Below, one piece after another: positions 11,747-22,195 of a DNA stretch of 64,000 nucleotides (the first letter of the stretch is position 1; each line of letters starts with the position of its first letter). The notes under the pieces were generated by a model that made no database searches, was not told the DNA's origin, and saw nothing but the letters and a program-made list of their open reading frames with translations. This stretch comes from Paralithodes platypus (taxonomy: Eukaryota; Arthropoda; Malacostraca; Decapoda; Lithodidae), in assembly GCA_032716605.1 (NCBI GenBank), contig CM064495.1:23670586-23734585 (forward strand), in the 5' to 3' direction. The position numbers were made by a program, and so were the translations under genes.

Positions 11747-12340
11747 TTATCTATTCACATGCATTCTCCATTCATTCCTGTTTATTACCACTTCCTTTGC
11801 TTGATCTATAGTCATTCCTCTATCATCCAAAGCTTGTCTTACACAGTCTCTCCATTTCAATGGGGGTCTTCCGGCCCTTCTATCTCCCCTTGTATCTGAC
11901 TCCCATATTCTCTTTGTAAGCCTTTCATCTTCCATTCTTTCAACATGACCATACCAGCTCAGCACCCTTCTGTCCACTGTGGCCGACAAATGTTCCTGCT
12001 GCCTCACTCTCCTACGTATCTCTTCATTCCTCAATCTGTCTCTACGAGTAACTCCACACATACCGGTACTCCTCAAGCAGCTCATCTCCATCACATCCAG
12101 CTTTCTTCTCTCCTTTTTCTTCAGAGCCCATGTCTCAGCCCCATACATCACTGTTGGCACACCAATTCCTTGATACATTGCACTTTTTACTTTCATTCTG
12201 AGATTTCTCGTCTTCCATATACTTCCCAATGCTCCGAAAACCTTCCTTCCTTCATACACTCTCTGTTTTACCTCCATTTCCTCTCTATCAACACCCTGCC
12301 ATACAGTTTTCCAACCACTGATAATAAACTAATACCTCTA
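11747..12340 (-). pseudogene. L-D ORF2 C-terminal domain
   Basis: The minus-strand frame (176 codons from 12277 to 11747, with more upstream homology to 12340) contains MYGAETWALKKKERRKLDVMEM, GVTRRDRLRNEEIRRRV, SWYGHVERMEDERLTKRIWE and GRPPLKWRDCV, the conserved post-RT region of this LINE type. A two-residue insertion (Thr-Gly, from the hexamer at 12061) splits the usual LRS-CGVT motif. The RT catalytic core is absent. Confidence 0.8.
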
Positions 12341-13296
12341 GGGTAAGATGGGGTAATTTCGCCGCGGCGCTAATAATTTGCATTCAAACGCCGATATCTC
12401 CGAAACTATTGCATGGATTCGGCTGCAGTTTGGTTTAGGTTGTGGAGCAAGTTTGGCTTAGGTTGTATAGCTAGTTTGGCTTAGGTTGTAGATCTAGTTT
12501 GGCTTAGGTTTTGTTGCAGTTTCGCTGGGCCTGGAGCCGGGGCTAGCATACGTCTGACGGTATGGTCGGGTGTGTGTGGGGGTGTTTGTGGGTGGTTTGT
12601 ATGTGTGTTTGTTTGTTTGTATGTTTGCGTGTGACACAGTGTTGGCAGTAGCCATCAGCTGCTGCCTGGTACTTTGCACTAGCAACCTACACGCTGCACC
12701 CACACGAGACACGTCCACACCCGCACTAAATATTTCCACACCCGTAGGCCTAATAAATACGTCCACACCCGCACTACATGTCCACAACTCCACACCCGCA
12801 CTAGACACGTCCACACCCGCACTAGACACAGTGGCGCCTAGGGCCTAGGCCTACACGTGTGACACACCTGCATCTCTGCCCGCCCTGTTTAGTTGTGTGT
12901 GCGTGCGTGCGACGTTTTTCTATTGGCATGTTTAGTGTCAGTTTGGGTTTGTGAATGTTTTCATTGCTTTTACCTGCGCTCTAGTGTTTTGTCTGGCCTT
13001 TAATCATATAATGTTATCTAGTTTACTAGCTAGTTTACTAGCGTAAAATAGGTCGCGGCGAAATTACCCCGCGGGGGGGGGTATTTTCCCCGCAAGAGTA
13101 ACTTTAAAAAAAAAATCGGCAGCATGACCAAAACATTATATATATATATATATATATTTTTTTTTTTTGGGGGGGGGGCATCTATAGCAGAAAGGCTGAA
13201 TGTATAGATAAAAAATAAAAAAAATAAAAATTCCATTTGTGGCAGTTTCTATTCGTCAAAATACGCGATTTTCGGCGAAATTACCCCGTCTTACCC
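12341..13296. mobile_element. TA-flanked DNA element with TIR GGGTAAGAYGGGGTAATTTC
   Basis: The left end GGGTAAGATGGGGTAATTTC followed by GCC (12341-12363) is inverted on the right (13274-13296) with one mismatch. TA flanks both sides (12339-12340 and 13297-13298). It interrupts L-D between codons for Tyr-Arg and Gly-Ile-Ser, and removing it with one TA restores the frame. The size (956 bp), TA duplication and G-rich TIR fit a non-autonomous Tc1/mariner-type element. Inside are a ~30-bp tandem repeat (GTTTGGCTTAGGTTGTAG, 12424-12510), a ~21-bp repeat (12700-12832), and a second copy of the terminal motif (GGCGAAATTACCCC at 13052-13065). No protein can be supported. Confidence 0.75.
12700..12832. 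repeat. ~21-bp minisatellite (CCACACCCGCACTAGACACGT)
   Basis: Five to six variant units based on CGTCCACACCCGCACTAGACA lie inside the TA-flanked element. They generate spurious open frames on both strands. Confidence 0.75.
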
Positions 13297-13302
13297 TATA
13301 AC

Positions 13303-13990
13303 TTGAACACTCCTGCCGATCTCCCTTCCCCTTGTACAATGGCACAATACATGCACTCTTCCGGTCTATTGGTACTAGTGACACAACAAAGCACACATTG
13401 AAAAGTCTCACCAACCAATCTATTATCACATCTCCACCCTTCTTTATACACTCCACAGCAATACCATCCAAACCTTCTGCTTTTCCCGCTCTCATTTGTT
13501 TCACTGCTTCTTTCACCTCATTTTCCTCAATCCTTTCATTCATACCCTGCCACCTGGGTGGCCTGGGTAACCTATCTCCATCAATCACTGCTTCTCTTCC
13601 ATCTCTTGCATTTAGAAAAGATTCAAAATACTCAGCATATCTTTTCCTCACTTCAACTCCTTCCACTAGTAATTCTCCATTTGCATCTTTCACTGACTCT
13701 TCCCTCTTTTGTCCTCCTTTCCTTACTCTATTTACCTCCTTCCAGAACATCTTCTTTCGTTCTTCAAAATTCTCACTCAACCTTTGACGCCACCTTTCGT
13801 TTGCATTTTTTTTCGCTTCTCTAATTTTCCGTTTGGCCTCTCCTTTTCTCCTTGTATCTCTCCCATACCTCAACACTACCATCCTGTAAAACCCTCTCAA
13901 AACACTGTCTCTTCTCCTCAACTGCCTTTCTCACCGTATCATTCCACCACTCGCTTCCCTTCCTGATACCTCTGCCTCCTACTTTCCTTT
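13303..13990 (-). pseudogene. L-D ORF2 middle region (endonuclease-RT linker and RT start)
   Basis: The minus strand encodes GGRGIRKGSEWWNDTVRKAVEEK near 13990-13900, then a long lysine- and arginine-rich linker, EVKEAVKQMRAGKAEGLDGI (near 13500-13440), and IVPLYKGKGDRQECSSYR (near 13350-13303). This is the entry of the reverse transcriptase fingers, with the usual A-G-x-D-G-I motif. One frameshift lies near 13900. It stops where the TA-flanked element is inserted. Confidence 0.8.
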
Positions 13991-14000
13991 TACCGCATAT

Positions 14001-14409
14001 GGTCAATATACAGGAGACGCAACAATATAGGTATCAAATTTCTAATGGAAGTTTTGGGTTCCTATCATCATATGCTTCATTTCTATATACTTTTTATCCC
14101 GGGAAAAAAAAAAAAAAATCTTGGGATTTTTCATTTTTTTTTCTTGGGATTTTTTTTGTTGGTCATTAACCTAACCAAAAAACCAAACCTAACCTAACCT
14201 AACCTAATAGCCCCCAAATACATTTAGGTTAGGTTAGGTTAGGTTTTTTGGTTAGGTTAATAAAAAAATCCAAGAAAAACAAATAAAAATCCCATGATTT
14301 TTTTTTTTCCCAGGGATAAAAAGTATATAGAAATGAAGCATATGATAGGAACCCAAAACTACCATTAGAAATTTGCTACCTATATTGTTGCGTCTCCTGT
14401 ATATTGACC
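14001..14409. mobile_element. Foldback element with inverted TTAGG telomere-like repeats at its centre
   Basis: Two nearly perfect arms of about 195 bp (outer sequence GGTCAATATACAGGAGACGC) meet at a short spacer. The innermost parts are AACCTAACCTAACCTAACCTAAT (about 14188-14210) and TTAGGTTAGGTTAGGTTAGG (about 14226-14245), so the arthropod telomere unit is present in both orientations. Flanks are CCGCATAT (13993-14000) and CCGCATAC (14410-14417), a probable 8-bp target duplication with one mismatch. It interrupts L-D, and excision restores the frame (codons for Val-Val-Cys-Gly-Lys). The arms also carry poly-A/poly-T tracts. No ORF. Confidence 0.8.
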
Positions 14410-14449
14410 CCGCATACTACCTCAGCACTTGCTTTCACTCCTTCCTTAA

Positions 14450-14873
14450 CCCATGTCTAGCGGGGGTTTTTGGGCTTATTTGGGCATATTCAGGCCCTCC
14501 TGAATGATAAATCAAGTATCTGCATGAAAAGAAATGTATTCAACAAAAAAAACTAGGCGCTAAAAGCTTCAAAATGAGACCAGAACGAGCTACGTAGCAC
14601 TCGTCGTTCTCATGCAATGTTACCACTAACATGGGAGTTTAGCGTATAGCGGCATATTTTTTCCCACTACGCTCACTACTGGCAACGCTGCCGGCCTCTC
14701 GAGAACAGAGGGAACATGAGTTAGTGGGCGGCGGTAAGCCCTGGGAGTCGGCTGTCTGGCCCGCTGCGCTCCCGGCCATTTGCACTCGATTATAACCCTT
14801 TAAAAGCCTTAATAATGCTCCTAACTTGCTGCAAATTGGAGGCGTACTTAAGTCCGCCCCCGATCTTTAAGGG
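14450..14873. mobile_element. piggyBac-like MITE in L-D (TTAA duplication)
   Basis: TTAA at 14446-14449 and 14874-14877 flank a 424-bp element that starts CCCATGTCTAG and ends TCTTTAAGGG. It splits L-D, and removing it with one TTAA restores an open frame around a Trp-Gln-Gln-Phe-Lys-Glu codon run. TTAA plus CCC ends are diagnostic of piggyBac-type insertion. The terminal inverted repeat is short. No transposase ORF. Confidence 0.8.
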
Positions 14874-14877
14874 TTAA

Positions 14878-15686
14878 ACTGTTGCCATTCAACCTCTACT
14901 TTTCTCTCTTCCATCTCTCTCACTTCCATCCACTTTAAATTTAGTCTTTCCTTGTACTCCCCTCTCTTTGTACTCTTCTCTAACTCCCTAATATGTATTA
15001 CCTATCTTACTTCACGTTTGTCTCTCATTCTCCTGTAACTCCTAACTCTTAGCTTTCCCTCCACCAGGTAATGATCCGACATACCCTCCGCCTCACCTCT
15101 CAGCATATTCACATTCAACAGTGTACACAATCTTTCCCTTGTCACCAGCACATAATCCATCAATGCACTCTCTACAATCTTTCCCCTTAAAAGTCTATGC
15201 CATGTGTACCGGTACTTGTGTATACACCTTATTTTTTAAGAACGTATTACCTACACTCAATCTGCACTCTCCACATACATTTTTCAGTCTTTCTCCACTC
15301 TCGTTTACACCATCCACACCAAAACTACCGATGACTCCCTCAACAGGCTCATTTCCTACCCTTGAATTTAGGTCCCCTAAAACTATAAAATTTTCATTTT
15401 CATCAAACCCTTGTAAACAATCTCTCAAATCCTCCCAAAACCCTCCACCTTGTCTAACTTCCTTTCACTTCCTGGTCCATAAGCACTTACAAAAACCAAC
15501 CTTTCACCCTTAAACCGCATTCGCACCCACATTAGCCTTGATGACACCTTTTTCCACTCTTTTATATATTCTCTCAACTCCTCCTTCACAATAATAGCCA
15601 CTCCCTCTTTCCAACGGACTCCCTCATCTACTCCAGACTTTCTACCTATCACGTTTCCAAAATCCACTTCTCCCTCTCCTTTCATC
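14878..15686 (-). pseudogene. L-D ORF2 endonuclease region, 5'-truncated
   Basis: The minus strand gives two overlapping frames (15685-15425 and 15428-15195). They contain VRWKEGVAIIVKEEL, RLVFVSAYGPG, ENFIVLGDLNSRVGNEP (the GDLN motif of APE-type endonucleases) and VGNTFLKNK. One frameshift lies near 15427. The Val-Pro pair after VYTQ is due to the TACCGGTA insertion at 15207-15214. The 5' end at about 15686 is abrupt, as expected of a 5'-truncated LINE. Confidence 0.8.
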
Positions 15687-15689
15687 TTA

Positions 15690-16200
15690 GTTTCAAGTAA
15701 TCAAGTGTAGTCAAGTGATGTTAATATTTTTACAACTTGTTTCTATTACATAAACCTCCACTTGTTATTTTATTTTAAGTTGTCCGCTTCATTATACTTC
15801 ATTATTCATTTGGCTTATCAAAGACTTTCAAAATATATACAGATAATTCATAAATCGAGGGACCCAGCTTAGCAAACGTTCCCTCCTCTTTACTTAACTT
15901 TATTCTTTGGTTTCAACTAACTTTAATATTAATTTGGTATATGAAACGCATCAAAATATTAACTGATTATAACTAAATCGAGTGTACAAAAGGTTTTCCC
16001 CGACCGATCATAAGGCTTTACCATCGCGTCCATTTGATACACAATACACTACTTTATTATGACCATTTCACTCTCTTCCTTCCTATTTGAATATGTATTC
16101 CATTACAATAGCACTATTAAAATATCAGCAGATTAAATAAAAATGCGACAATGATGTTTTCCTAACTTTAACCCTCCAACACACGTGCATTGGGTATATA
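15690..16200. other. AT-rich gene-free stretch
   Basis: Nothing recognised on either strand. Confidence 0.5.
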
Positions 16201-16206
16201 AAAGAC

Positions 16207-16338
<132 letters not shown>

Positions 16339-16344
16339 ATGTAT

Positions 16345-16406
16345 GAATCCCGGTGGATCATATATACTTTAATTAATTTCATTGGGGGTGTGGTGGTGAG
16401 ATTAAT
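16345..16406 (+). mobile_element. SINE 3' fragment (5'-truncated)
   Basis: About 60 bp are identical to the reverse complement of about 62077-62136. The fragment starts inside the tRNA-like B box (GAATCCCGG), then the core TTAATTTCATTGGGGGTGTG, then GGTGGTGAGATTAATA and a (TA)n tail (16416-16471). It is 5'-truncated exactly at the CTAT microsatellite. Confidence 0.75.
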
Positions 16407-16409
16407 AAA

Positions 16410-16415
<6 letters not shown>

Positions 16416-16471
<56 letters not shown>
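16416..16471. repeat. (TA)n tail of the SINE fragment
   Basis: An uninterrupted TA run followed by a short GA run. Confidence 0.95.
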
Positions 16472-16474
<3 letters not shown>

Positions 16475-16944
16475 GAGAGAGAGAAATGCAACCCTCTTTC
16501 AGAAAAAACCTTCCAAATATCTATAAAATCGTCAAAGTAGCTAAAATATAACACTATTTTGCGTCAACTGATTGAAAGGGTTCATGTAAAACAAAAACAA
16601 TAACAAAAATTATACTAATCAAGACTAGTTTGCAGCCTAATTTTAATTTGTTTGATATGTTATATTCTAGCTTAAGAATAACTCAATAACGTAACCTAAC
16701 CTATCCTAAATGTACTGGAAGATTAGGAGCATCTTTGGGGAAAGTTAGGTTAGGAGTTTGAGTGATCATACAGCTAAAAACTAAAATAGTTACTGTAAAC
16801 ATTTGGCTGATAAACTAGTCTTTAGTGATACCCTCAAAATATCAGCTGGGTAAACCAAAATTCAGGTGACCAAGACGTTTTTCCAGGTCGTCTTTCGAAT
16901 ATAATATGCACGTTCACTTTTCCGTTCCGGTATTTGTTATATAA

Positions 16945-17144
16945 CTCTTTCAATATACGATAACGAATGTCTTCCTTTCATTCTGGCTACCGTGAGACGA
17001 TACTTTTAGGTCAGTAAGGATCTACGGTAATCGAAAGGTTAGTTAATATAATTTCTAGCCCTGTAATTTCAAGGGGTTCTTCATAAAATCGTCTAATAAT
17101 AATCAGAATATAATTAAGAAAAGCGTCACTGTATCCTGAAGGTG
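16945..17144. mobile_element. Decayed piggyBac-like MITE
   Basis: CTCTTTCAATATACGATAACG on the left and GCGTCACTGTATCCTGAAGGTG on the right, with TTAA at 17145-17148 and ATAA (decayed) at 16941-16944. The internal GAGACGATACTTTTAGG and AAATCGTCTAATAA motifs resemble the copy at 28211-28419. Confidence 0.45.
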
Positions 17145-17317
17145 TTAATTAGGCCTATTCTTTCCACTGTCAAACTGGAGTGTTCATAAAATCGCCGAAT
17201 ATCAAAACACTATTGTCCAAACTTATTTCATGAAATGATGTTCCTAAAGTACACTGTATAATATATTGGTTATGAAAAGGGTAAATAAAGTGACCATAAT
17301 AGGCCTAATATACCATT

Positions 17318-17430
17318 TTACAGGTATATTGGTAATAATAAAAACATCTAATATAGAGATAGAAAGGCAAATCACGATAAATATACCCAATTATTATATA
17401 TAACTTTTATATACCCTTTTTATATCTTCA
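17318..17430. repeat. Interspersed repeat (ATATACCCAATTAT family)
   Basis: ACAGGTATATTGGTAATA through AAATATACCCAATTATTATATA and TATACCCTTTTT is similar to 42670-42785 and 63735-63800. A non-coding dispersed repeat whose borders are not defined. Confidence 0.4.
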
Positions 17431-17535
17431 TTTTTAGTGTAGCCCAAAAACAGTACTATATATTTAACTTCACAAGTCTCTCCTGTGTTTATGGTTTCAT
17501 TTTCAATTAGGCATACTGAAATACAGAACTAGAAA

Positions 17536-17688
17536 ACAAATATGTATAATACCAGAGCCTTTTATGAGTGAGGTTCTTAAAGTAGCACTATTACTCTCAC
17601 ACTCGTTCACAAACAAATATGTATAATACCAGAGCCTTTTTATGAGTGAGGTTCTTAAAGTAGCACTATTTCTCTCACACTCGTTCAC
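17536..17688. repeat. Two tandem ~77-bp units
   Basis: ACAAATATGTATAATACCAG, then AGCCTTTTATGAGTGAGGTT, then AGCACTATTACTCTCACACTCGTTCAC, occurs twice in direct succession with three differences, so the duplication is recent. Confidence 0.85.
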
Positions 17689-17699
17689 TTATTTTGACG

Positions 17700-18070
17700 G
17701 GTTTAATTATCTTACGTTTCTCCGTGTTAAATCCTACTTATGAGTATCACAAAACCGGAAAACCTCAAAATACCAATGCCAAAACCCTTATCGTCAAAGG
17801 AGAATCTTACACAGTGGTCTAGCTAACACGCACGTTCAGCACTTCCTCTATCACCAGCCCTTATTTCCCATGCCTACATTCTCCTAATCTCTCATCACCG
17901 GTTTTCCACACACCCGTCAAGCTCACCGTAGACTATTATACCGCTCCTTCATTTCGTTTCCCCGGAGTTTTTCTTCCCCGGGTAGTTACCAGAGTGTGGG
18001 TAGCGGCGCCCCGAGACTTCCCACACGATCACCACCGCGGCTCTAGGGCGACTGAGGTGGTGACGCTCAG
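17700..18070. other. Gene-free stretch, slightly GC-richer
   Basis: No supported feature. 17940-18070 is more CpG-rich than its surroundings, but no promoter motif or exon could be supported. Confidence 0.4.
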
Positions 18071-18285
18071 GGTTACCATATCACACCAACACAGTACCGC
18101 TAGATTAGTCCTCAAAGGCGCTAGAATGTCGGTAGTTACGACAAAACTCTGGAATATCGCAATTAAAATGACATGATCCCTGAAAGTTTCCAGAATATAA
18201 GTATGATTCATATGGCTCAATATTAATAATTGCCGCTAGATCGAAGTAAATATCTCTTGATCTAGCAGGAGAGTAGCTAAATTGG
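18071..18285. mobile_element. MITE-like palindromic element, copy 2
   Basis: It starts AGGGTTACCATATCACACC and ends AAATTGGCAACATT, matching the ends of the copy at 2090-2453. The inner hairpin TTGCCGCTAGATCGAAG / CTTGATCTAGCAGGAG (18230-18272) is collapsed to about 42 bp. Non-coding. Confidence 0.45.
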
Positions 18286-18289
18286 CAAC

Positions 18290-20190
18290 ATTGATGAAGG
18301 TGGTGGCACATGGTGGACGAGCACAACCCCCCCCCCCCCCCCTTCCCATTTATATTGGTGTCCAGAGCTGACATTTTGTGTACCTAGAACTGGGTTACAT
18401 CTGAATATTTTCCCTTTCTCTATTTCAGTGCAGTTGTATGAAATAATTCGCGATATATGGTGGACAAATTACATAAGGGAATGCTTAGTAAACACTTATT
18501 ATTTGAGGTACACCATAGTTTCCTATACACGATACACAACATGGAGCTACTGTAAAAACCTTAGGCATATTTTCCTCTACACGGATTTGTTATCCTTCTC
18601 CCTTATACCAACTCCTCGCTTTCCCATTCTACTGCCTTTTCTCCATTCCTTTAGCCCTCTTCTCTTCCTTTCTCTCCCTCTCCCTCTCCCTCCCCCTCCC
18701 TCTCTCTCTCTCACCTGTCCGTCAAAAATGGGCAATTATAACCATTCCCATTCATCCCGTCAACCAACTAACACCCCTACACTTACCTATCAATAACCTC
18801 AACGCGCCAACTCTACCCTAACTCTAAAACTACTGAAGAGCGGCGTTCTTAGAGCCTATAGTCCCCCGCCTAGAGCCCAGAGCTGCCGCCTTTACGTGAG
18901 TAGGATCAATAAAACCTGGTTGCATCACGGGGCGACACCAGAGCCACCAAGCGGCCGACCAACCAACTACGCTGAATCAATATGGCAGCTGATCTGGAGC
19001 CATCTATAAGTAAGCTATACGAACTTTTGTATGACAGCCGCCATATTTGATACCTTACCTTCAGTTAAGCTACGCGTTATCAACTATTGGATACTTAACT
19101 GGTTAAAACAAATAATGACTTATATTTTGCAAGTAATACCAAAAGGGAATGTAGGATCGCCTGCAGAGATAAGTGGTACAGTATACATTATTTTATTGAA
19201 CGATGCTGAACGGCTGATATATCATTTAAGAAACATTCCCCTTATCTACTGTAAATGCCTAAATTCAGTATCATACTTTAGTTATTGTTTTGTATTAAGT
19301 TTATCAAATAATAGTGCACCAGGTGTGTCTGTGGGCAATTGCACACTCACAACAATGAATCACTTAACTTTCTTAAACACCTTTAGAGGAGACTATGCGT
19401 AGGCTAGTGATACCTATTAATTTTCTCTTTGTTCAAATACTGAGTGTGTGGTTATTATCTCGAGGGATCCTGAAAATAGAGGCGTCGTATTTATAACCTT
19501 ACCTTGAACTAAATGAATAAAGCTTCACTCACATAAAAGAGAGTTTGAAACCCTCAATTAATATAAGCCCATAACACTTACTTCCAAATGTGCATATCTC
19601 CACAACGAAAGAAAACTCCGGCAATATTCCCCCCAAAATCTGAATGAAGCAAGATCCATTAAATCTACGGACGATCCCACCGGGTTTCGGATACAACATC
19701 CGTCATATGTTTCCAGTGTAAGTTCAGTTCACTGGGGGCCGGTCAAGGAAGACTGTTCTCGGACAGTATGATGTGCGGGGTATATTATAGTATATAGGGA
19801 AAGATTTTTGATGAACTAGATAAGCCTCGTGTTGCTTTCCCATGTGTAATTATGCTGGTTTACGATATGTTATGATCCTATCCTAAAGCTATCGTTCATC
19901 TTTCCCTTTTTGGAATTATGATGCGTCGTTGGGTTTCGTTCGTGGCGTCAGTTGGGATGTGACAGGTTCCATATATAACAGAATCACAGCTAAATATAGA
20001 CGGGGGATATCGTGTGTGTGTGTGTGTGTGTATGTTTTACAACAGAGTTTGGTGTAAGTTGTTCAGGGGTTATGTAATTTGTGTGAGTGTGTGTGCGAGT
20101 ATGTTTGTTTGAGTATGTGTGAAGGGTTTATAACTTATAATAGCAGTTAGTGATGATTATATTGGTATAGGAGTTTTATAACTAGATTGT
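18290..20190. other. Gene-free stretch with simple repeats
   Basis: It contains a poly-C run (18328-18343), a CT-rich patch (18620-18715) and a (TG)n run (20012-20031). The 123-codon open frame at 19031-19402 has no family resemblance. No gene is supported. Confidence 0.5.
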
Positions 20191-20195
20191 CATAC

Positions 20196-20940
20196 TACCT
20201 CCTCTACGTAGGGCACGTGGTACCCGTCTTGCAACACAATCCAACCCCTACTCTGTGCAACTCTCCAACCCAAGAGCGAAACGTTACTCTCAGACGTTCT
20301 TCTATTCAACAGCTGAGCTCTGGAACTCTCTCCCAGAATCAGTCTTTCCCTATTCCTATGACTTAAATTGCTTCAAACTACGTGTGTCCAGGCATTTCCT
20401 TTCCGGCCGTTCCATTGCTGTGGTTGTGGACGGCCATCGCTCATTTCCCCATCCTATCAAATCCGGTGTTCCTCAGGGTTCTGTCCTATCTCTTATTCTC
20501 TTTCTAATTTTCATAAATGATCTTCTCAACTGTACATCCAGTCCCATCCATTCATATACAGACGACTCTACCTTACACCACTCAATTAGTTTTCTAGGAC
20601 GCCCCAGCCAGCAGTCCCTCAAAAGAAAACGTAATGAAGCCATAAAATACTTATCTTCTGATCTAGCTACTATTTCCAATTGGGGTAGAGAAAACCTTGT
20701 TACATTTAATGCTTCCAAAACTCAATGTATCCATATTACTACCCGTCAGGAACCTCCAGAGGACTATCCCTTATTCTTCAACAATACAAAAATCAACCCT
20801 TCATCTTCTTTAAATGTCCACGGTGTCTCTTTTTCTTCTGCTCTCACTTGGAAAGACCATATTACCTAAGCTAAGGCAGCCTCCCAGAAGCTGGGTGTGC
20901 TCAACCGCCTCAAGGGGTTCTTTACCCCTGTGCAGCTTCC
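20196..20940 (+). pseudogene. Chimeric L-A LINE fragment (C-terminus joined to RT palm)
   Basis: 20196-20395 encodes the extreme C-terminus of L-A (SNPRAKRYSQTFFYSTAELWNS...LRVSRHF, as at 46463-46670). It then jumps within TTCC to the RT palm (FLSGRSIAVVVDGH, SGVPQGSVLS, HSYTDDSTLHH) and runs to about 20938. One open frame of 204 codons (20255-20869) spans the junction. The order is the reverse of a normal LINE, so this is a rearrangement of two copies. The catalytic YADD reads YTDD, so the enzyme would be dead. A stop and frameshift follow at 20867. Confidence 0.8.
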
Positions 20941-21255
20941 TTTTTTTTTTTTCTATGTGAATGAGGGAGGCAAAAGGCATAACTGCCTGCAACGAGTGCC
21001 TCCCCCAGATTTCAAAGAGTGACAGGGCCGAAATCAAGGGACGTTCGAGCTAAAATGCCTGGACACACGGAGTTTGAAGCAATTTAAGTCATAGGAAGAG
21101 GGAAAGACTGATTCTGCGAGAGTTCCAGAGCTCAGCAGTTGAATAGAAGAAAGTCTGAGAATAGCGTTTCACTCTTGGGTTGGAGAGTTGCACAAAGTAG
21201 GGGTGGGATTGAGTTGCAAGGCGTGTACTACGTACCCTACGTAGAGGAGGTGATA
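20941..21255 (-). mobile_element. 5'-truncated L-A LINE 3' end, opposite strand
   Basis: A poly-T run (20940-20952) and then the reverse complement of the L-A 3' UTR and C-terminus (compare 46463-46775). The poly-T is the poly-A tail of a minus-strand insertion. With the copy at 20196-20395 it forms inverted repeats of about 190 bp. The insertion ends the plus-strand fragment within its RT region. Confidence 0.8.
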
Positions 21256-21259
21256 TACA

Positions 21260-21960
21260 CTGGGAAAGCTCTCAACCAACCTTTTTAACTACCACAGATC
21301 CTTCTTAACGCCTTACGAGCGGGCCCGTAAGGAATTTCTACTACCCGCCAAGCGGGTGGTTTTACCCTAAATGGCCTTGTTTCCGTGCTCTTTTTCATGC
21401 ATAAATTAGAGCCAGAGCGTAATACAATTATGTATCCCTGAAAGGGCGTTAATTCAGCTTTCCAATGACACCAGAACCATCCTCCTACGACCACGCGTTC
21501 GTGCAAGACGAAGGAAAAATCCCTAAAATACGGTAATTTCTTGACATAATACCCTGTGTAGTGAGGGAGGGAGGGTGGATGTGTGTGGAGTAAACGTCAG
21601 TAGGCCCGCGGGGAACCGTGGCGAACGGTCAGAGCTTGACCTACGCTCCACCCACCACTCGTCTCTCTCTCAGAGGCAATATTGCTCCAAAATTGCACAC
21701 AGACTTAAGTCGGGCCCCGCTCTTTGGGCAGGTGTTCTCTATACGGACTTAAGTCGGGCCCGGCTAAAGAAGGGTAAAGCTGCATAATATCGTCTAAGTA
21801 TAGCTAGAAGAACATATAACACACGTCACTGGTACTCCAAGGGTTAACACGGAAGCAGTAATTCGTGGAGTTTCATTGGAAGAGCTGGGAAGAGGTACAG
21901 CTCGCTCTCACTCATTCAGAAACTCTCTCACTCTCAATCTCGCCATATTATCCCACCTCT

Positions 21961-22011
<51 letters not shown>

Positions 22012-22190
22012 AGATGTACAGTATTAAAAGTCCGTTTCAATGTGTTTTCTTGATATAAAAATGCTCCTCAACTAAAGCGAACTAAAGCATTCTTATTTGT
22101 AATTTTTCTCGAGACTTAACCTGTGTTGCGGGCACTGAGTTTGTCTACACTGTGTGTGTGTGTCAAATAAATATATATACGGCAAGGGTA
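21260..22190. other. Gene-free stretch
   Basis: It contains a twice-repeated ACTTAAGTCGGGCCC motif (21702-21718 and 21737-21754), a probable right half of a piggyBac-like MITE ending GGGTTAAC near 21847, and a (CT)n run (21963-22008). No gene. Confidence 0.5.
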
Positions 22191-22195
22191 GCAGG

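Larger units (their letters stand above)
11402..15686 (-). mobile_element. LINE family L-D, composite copy with nested insertions
   Basis: A minus-strand non-LTR retrotransposon reads from an endonuclease near 15686 down to a C-terminal tail at 11747 and a 3' UTR to about 11402. Three DNA elements interrupt it at 14450-14873, 14001-14409 and 12341-13296. When each is removed with one copy of its target duplication, the local reading frame is continuous. The RT palm is missing: the frame jumps from the N-terminal RT region (SSYR...RGIS, across the insertion near 12340) to the post-palm region (KQRVYEGRKVFGALGS) near 12285, an internal deletion. Two TACCGGTA micro-insertions (12061 and 15207) are in frame. 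The clade is uncertain; the tail pattern GHVERM...GRPPLKW is typical of RTE-like and related LINEs of crustaceans. Confidence 0.8.

Noticed and set aside
11257..11811. 184-codon plus-strand frame crossing a poly-C tract
   Set aside because: It spans the 3' UTR of the minus-strand LINE L-D and a homopolymer; no homology in the plus sense.
17940..18070. CpG-rich promoter of a host gene
   Set aside because: Only slightly GC-richer, with no initiator, TATA or downstream coding exon that could be supported.
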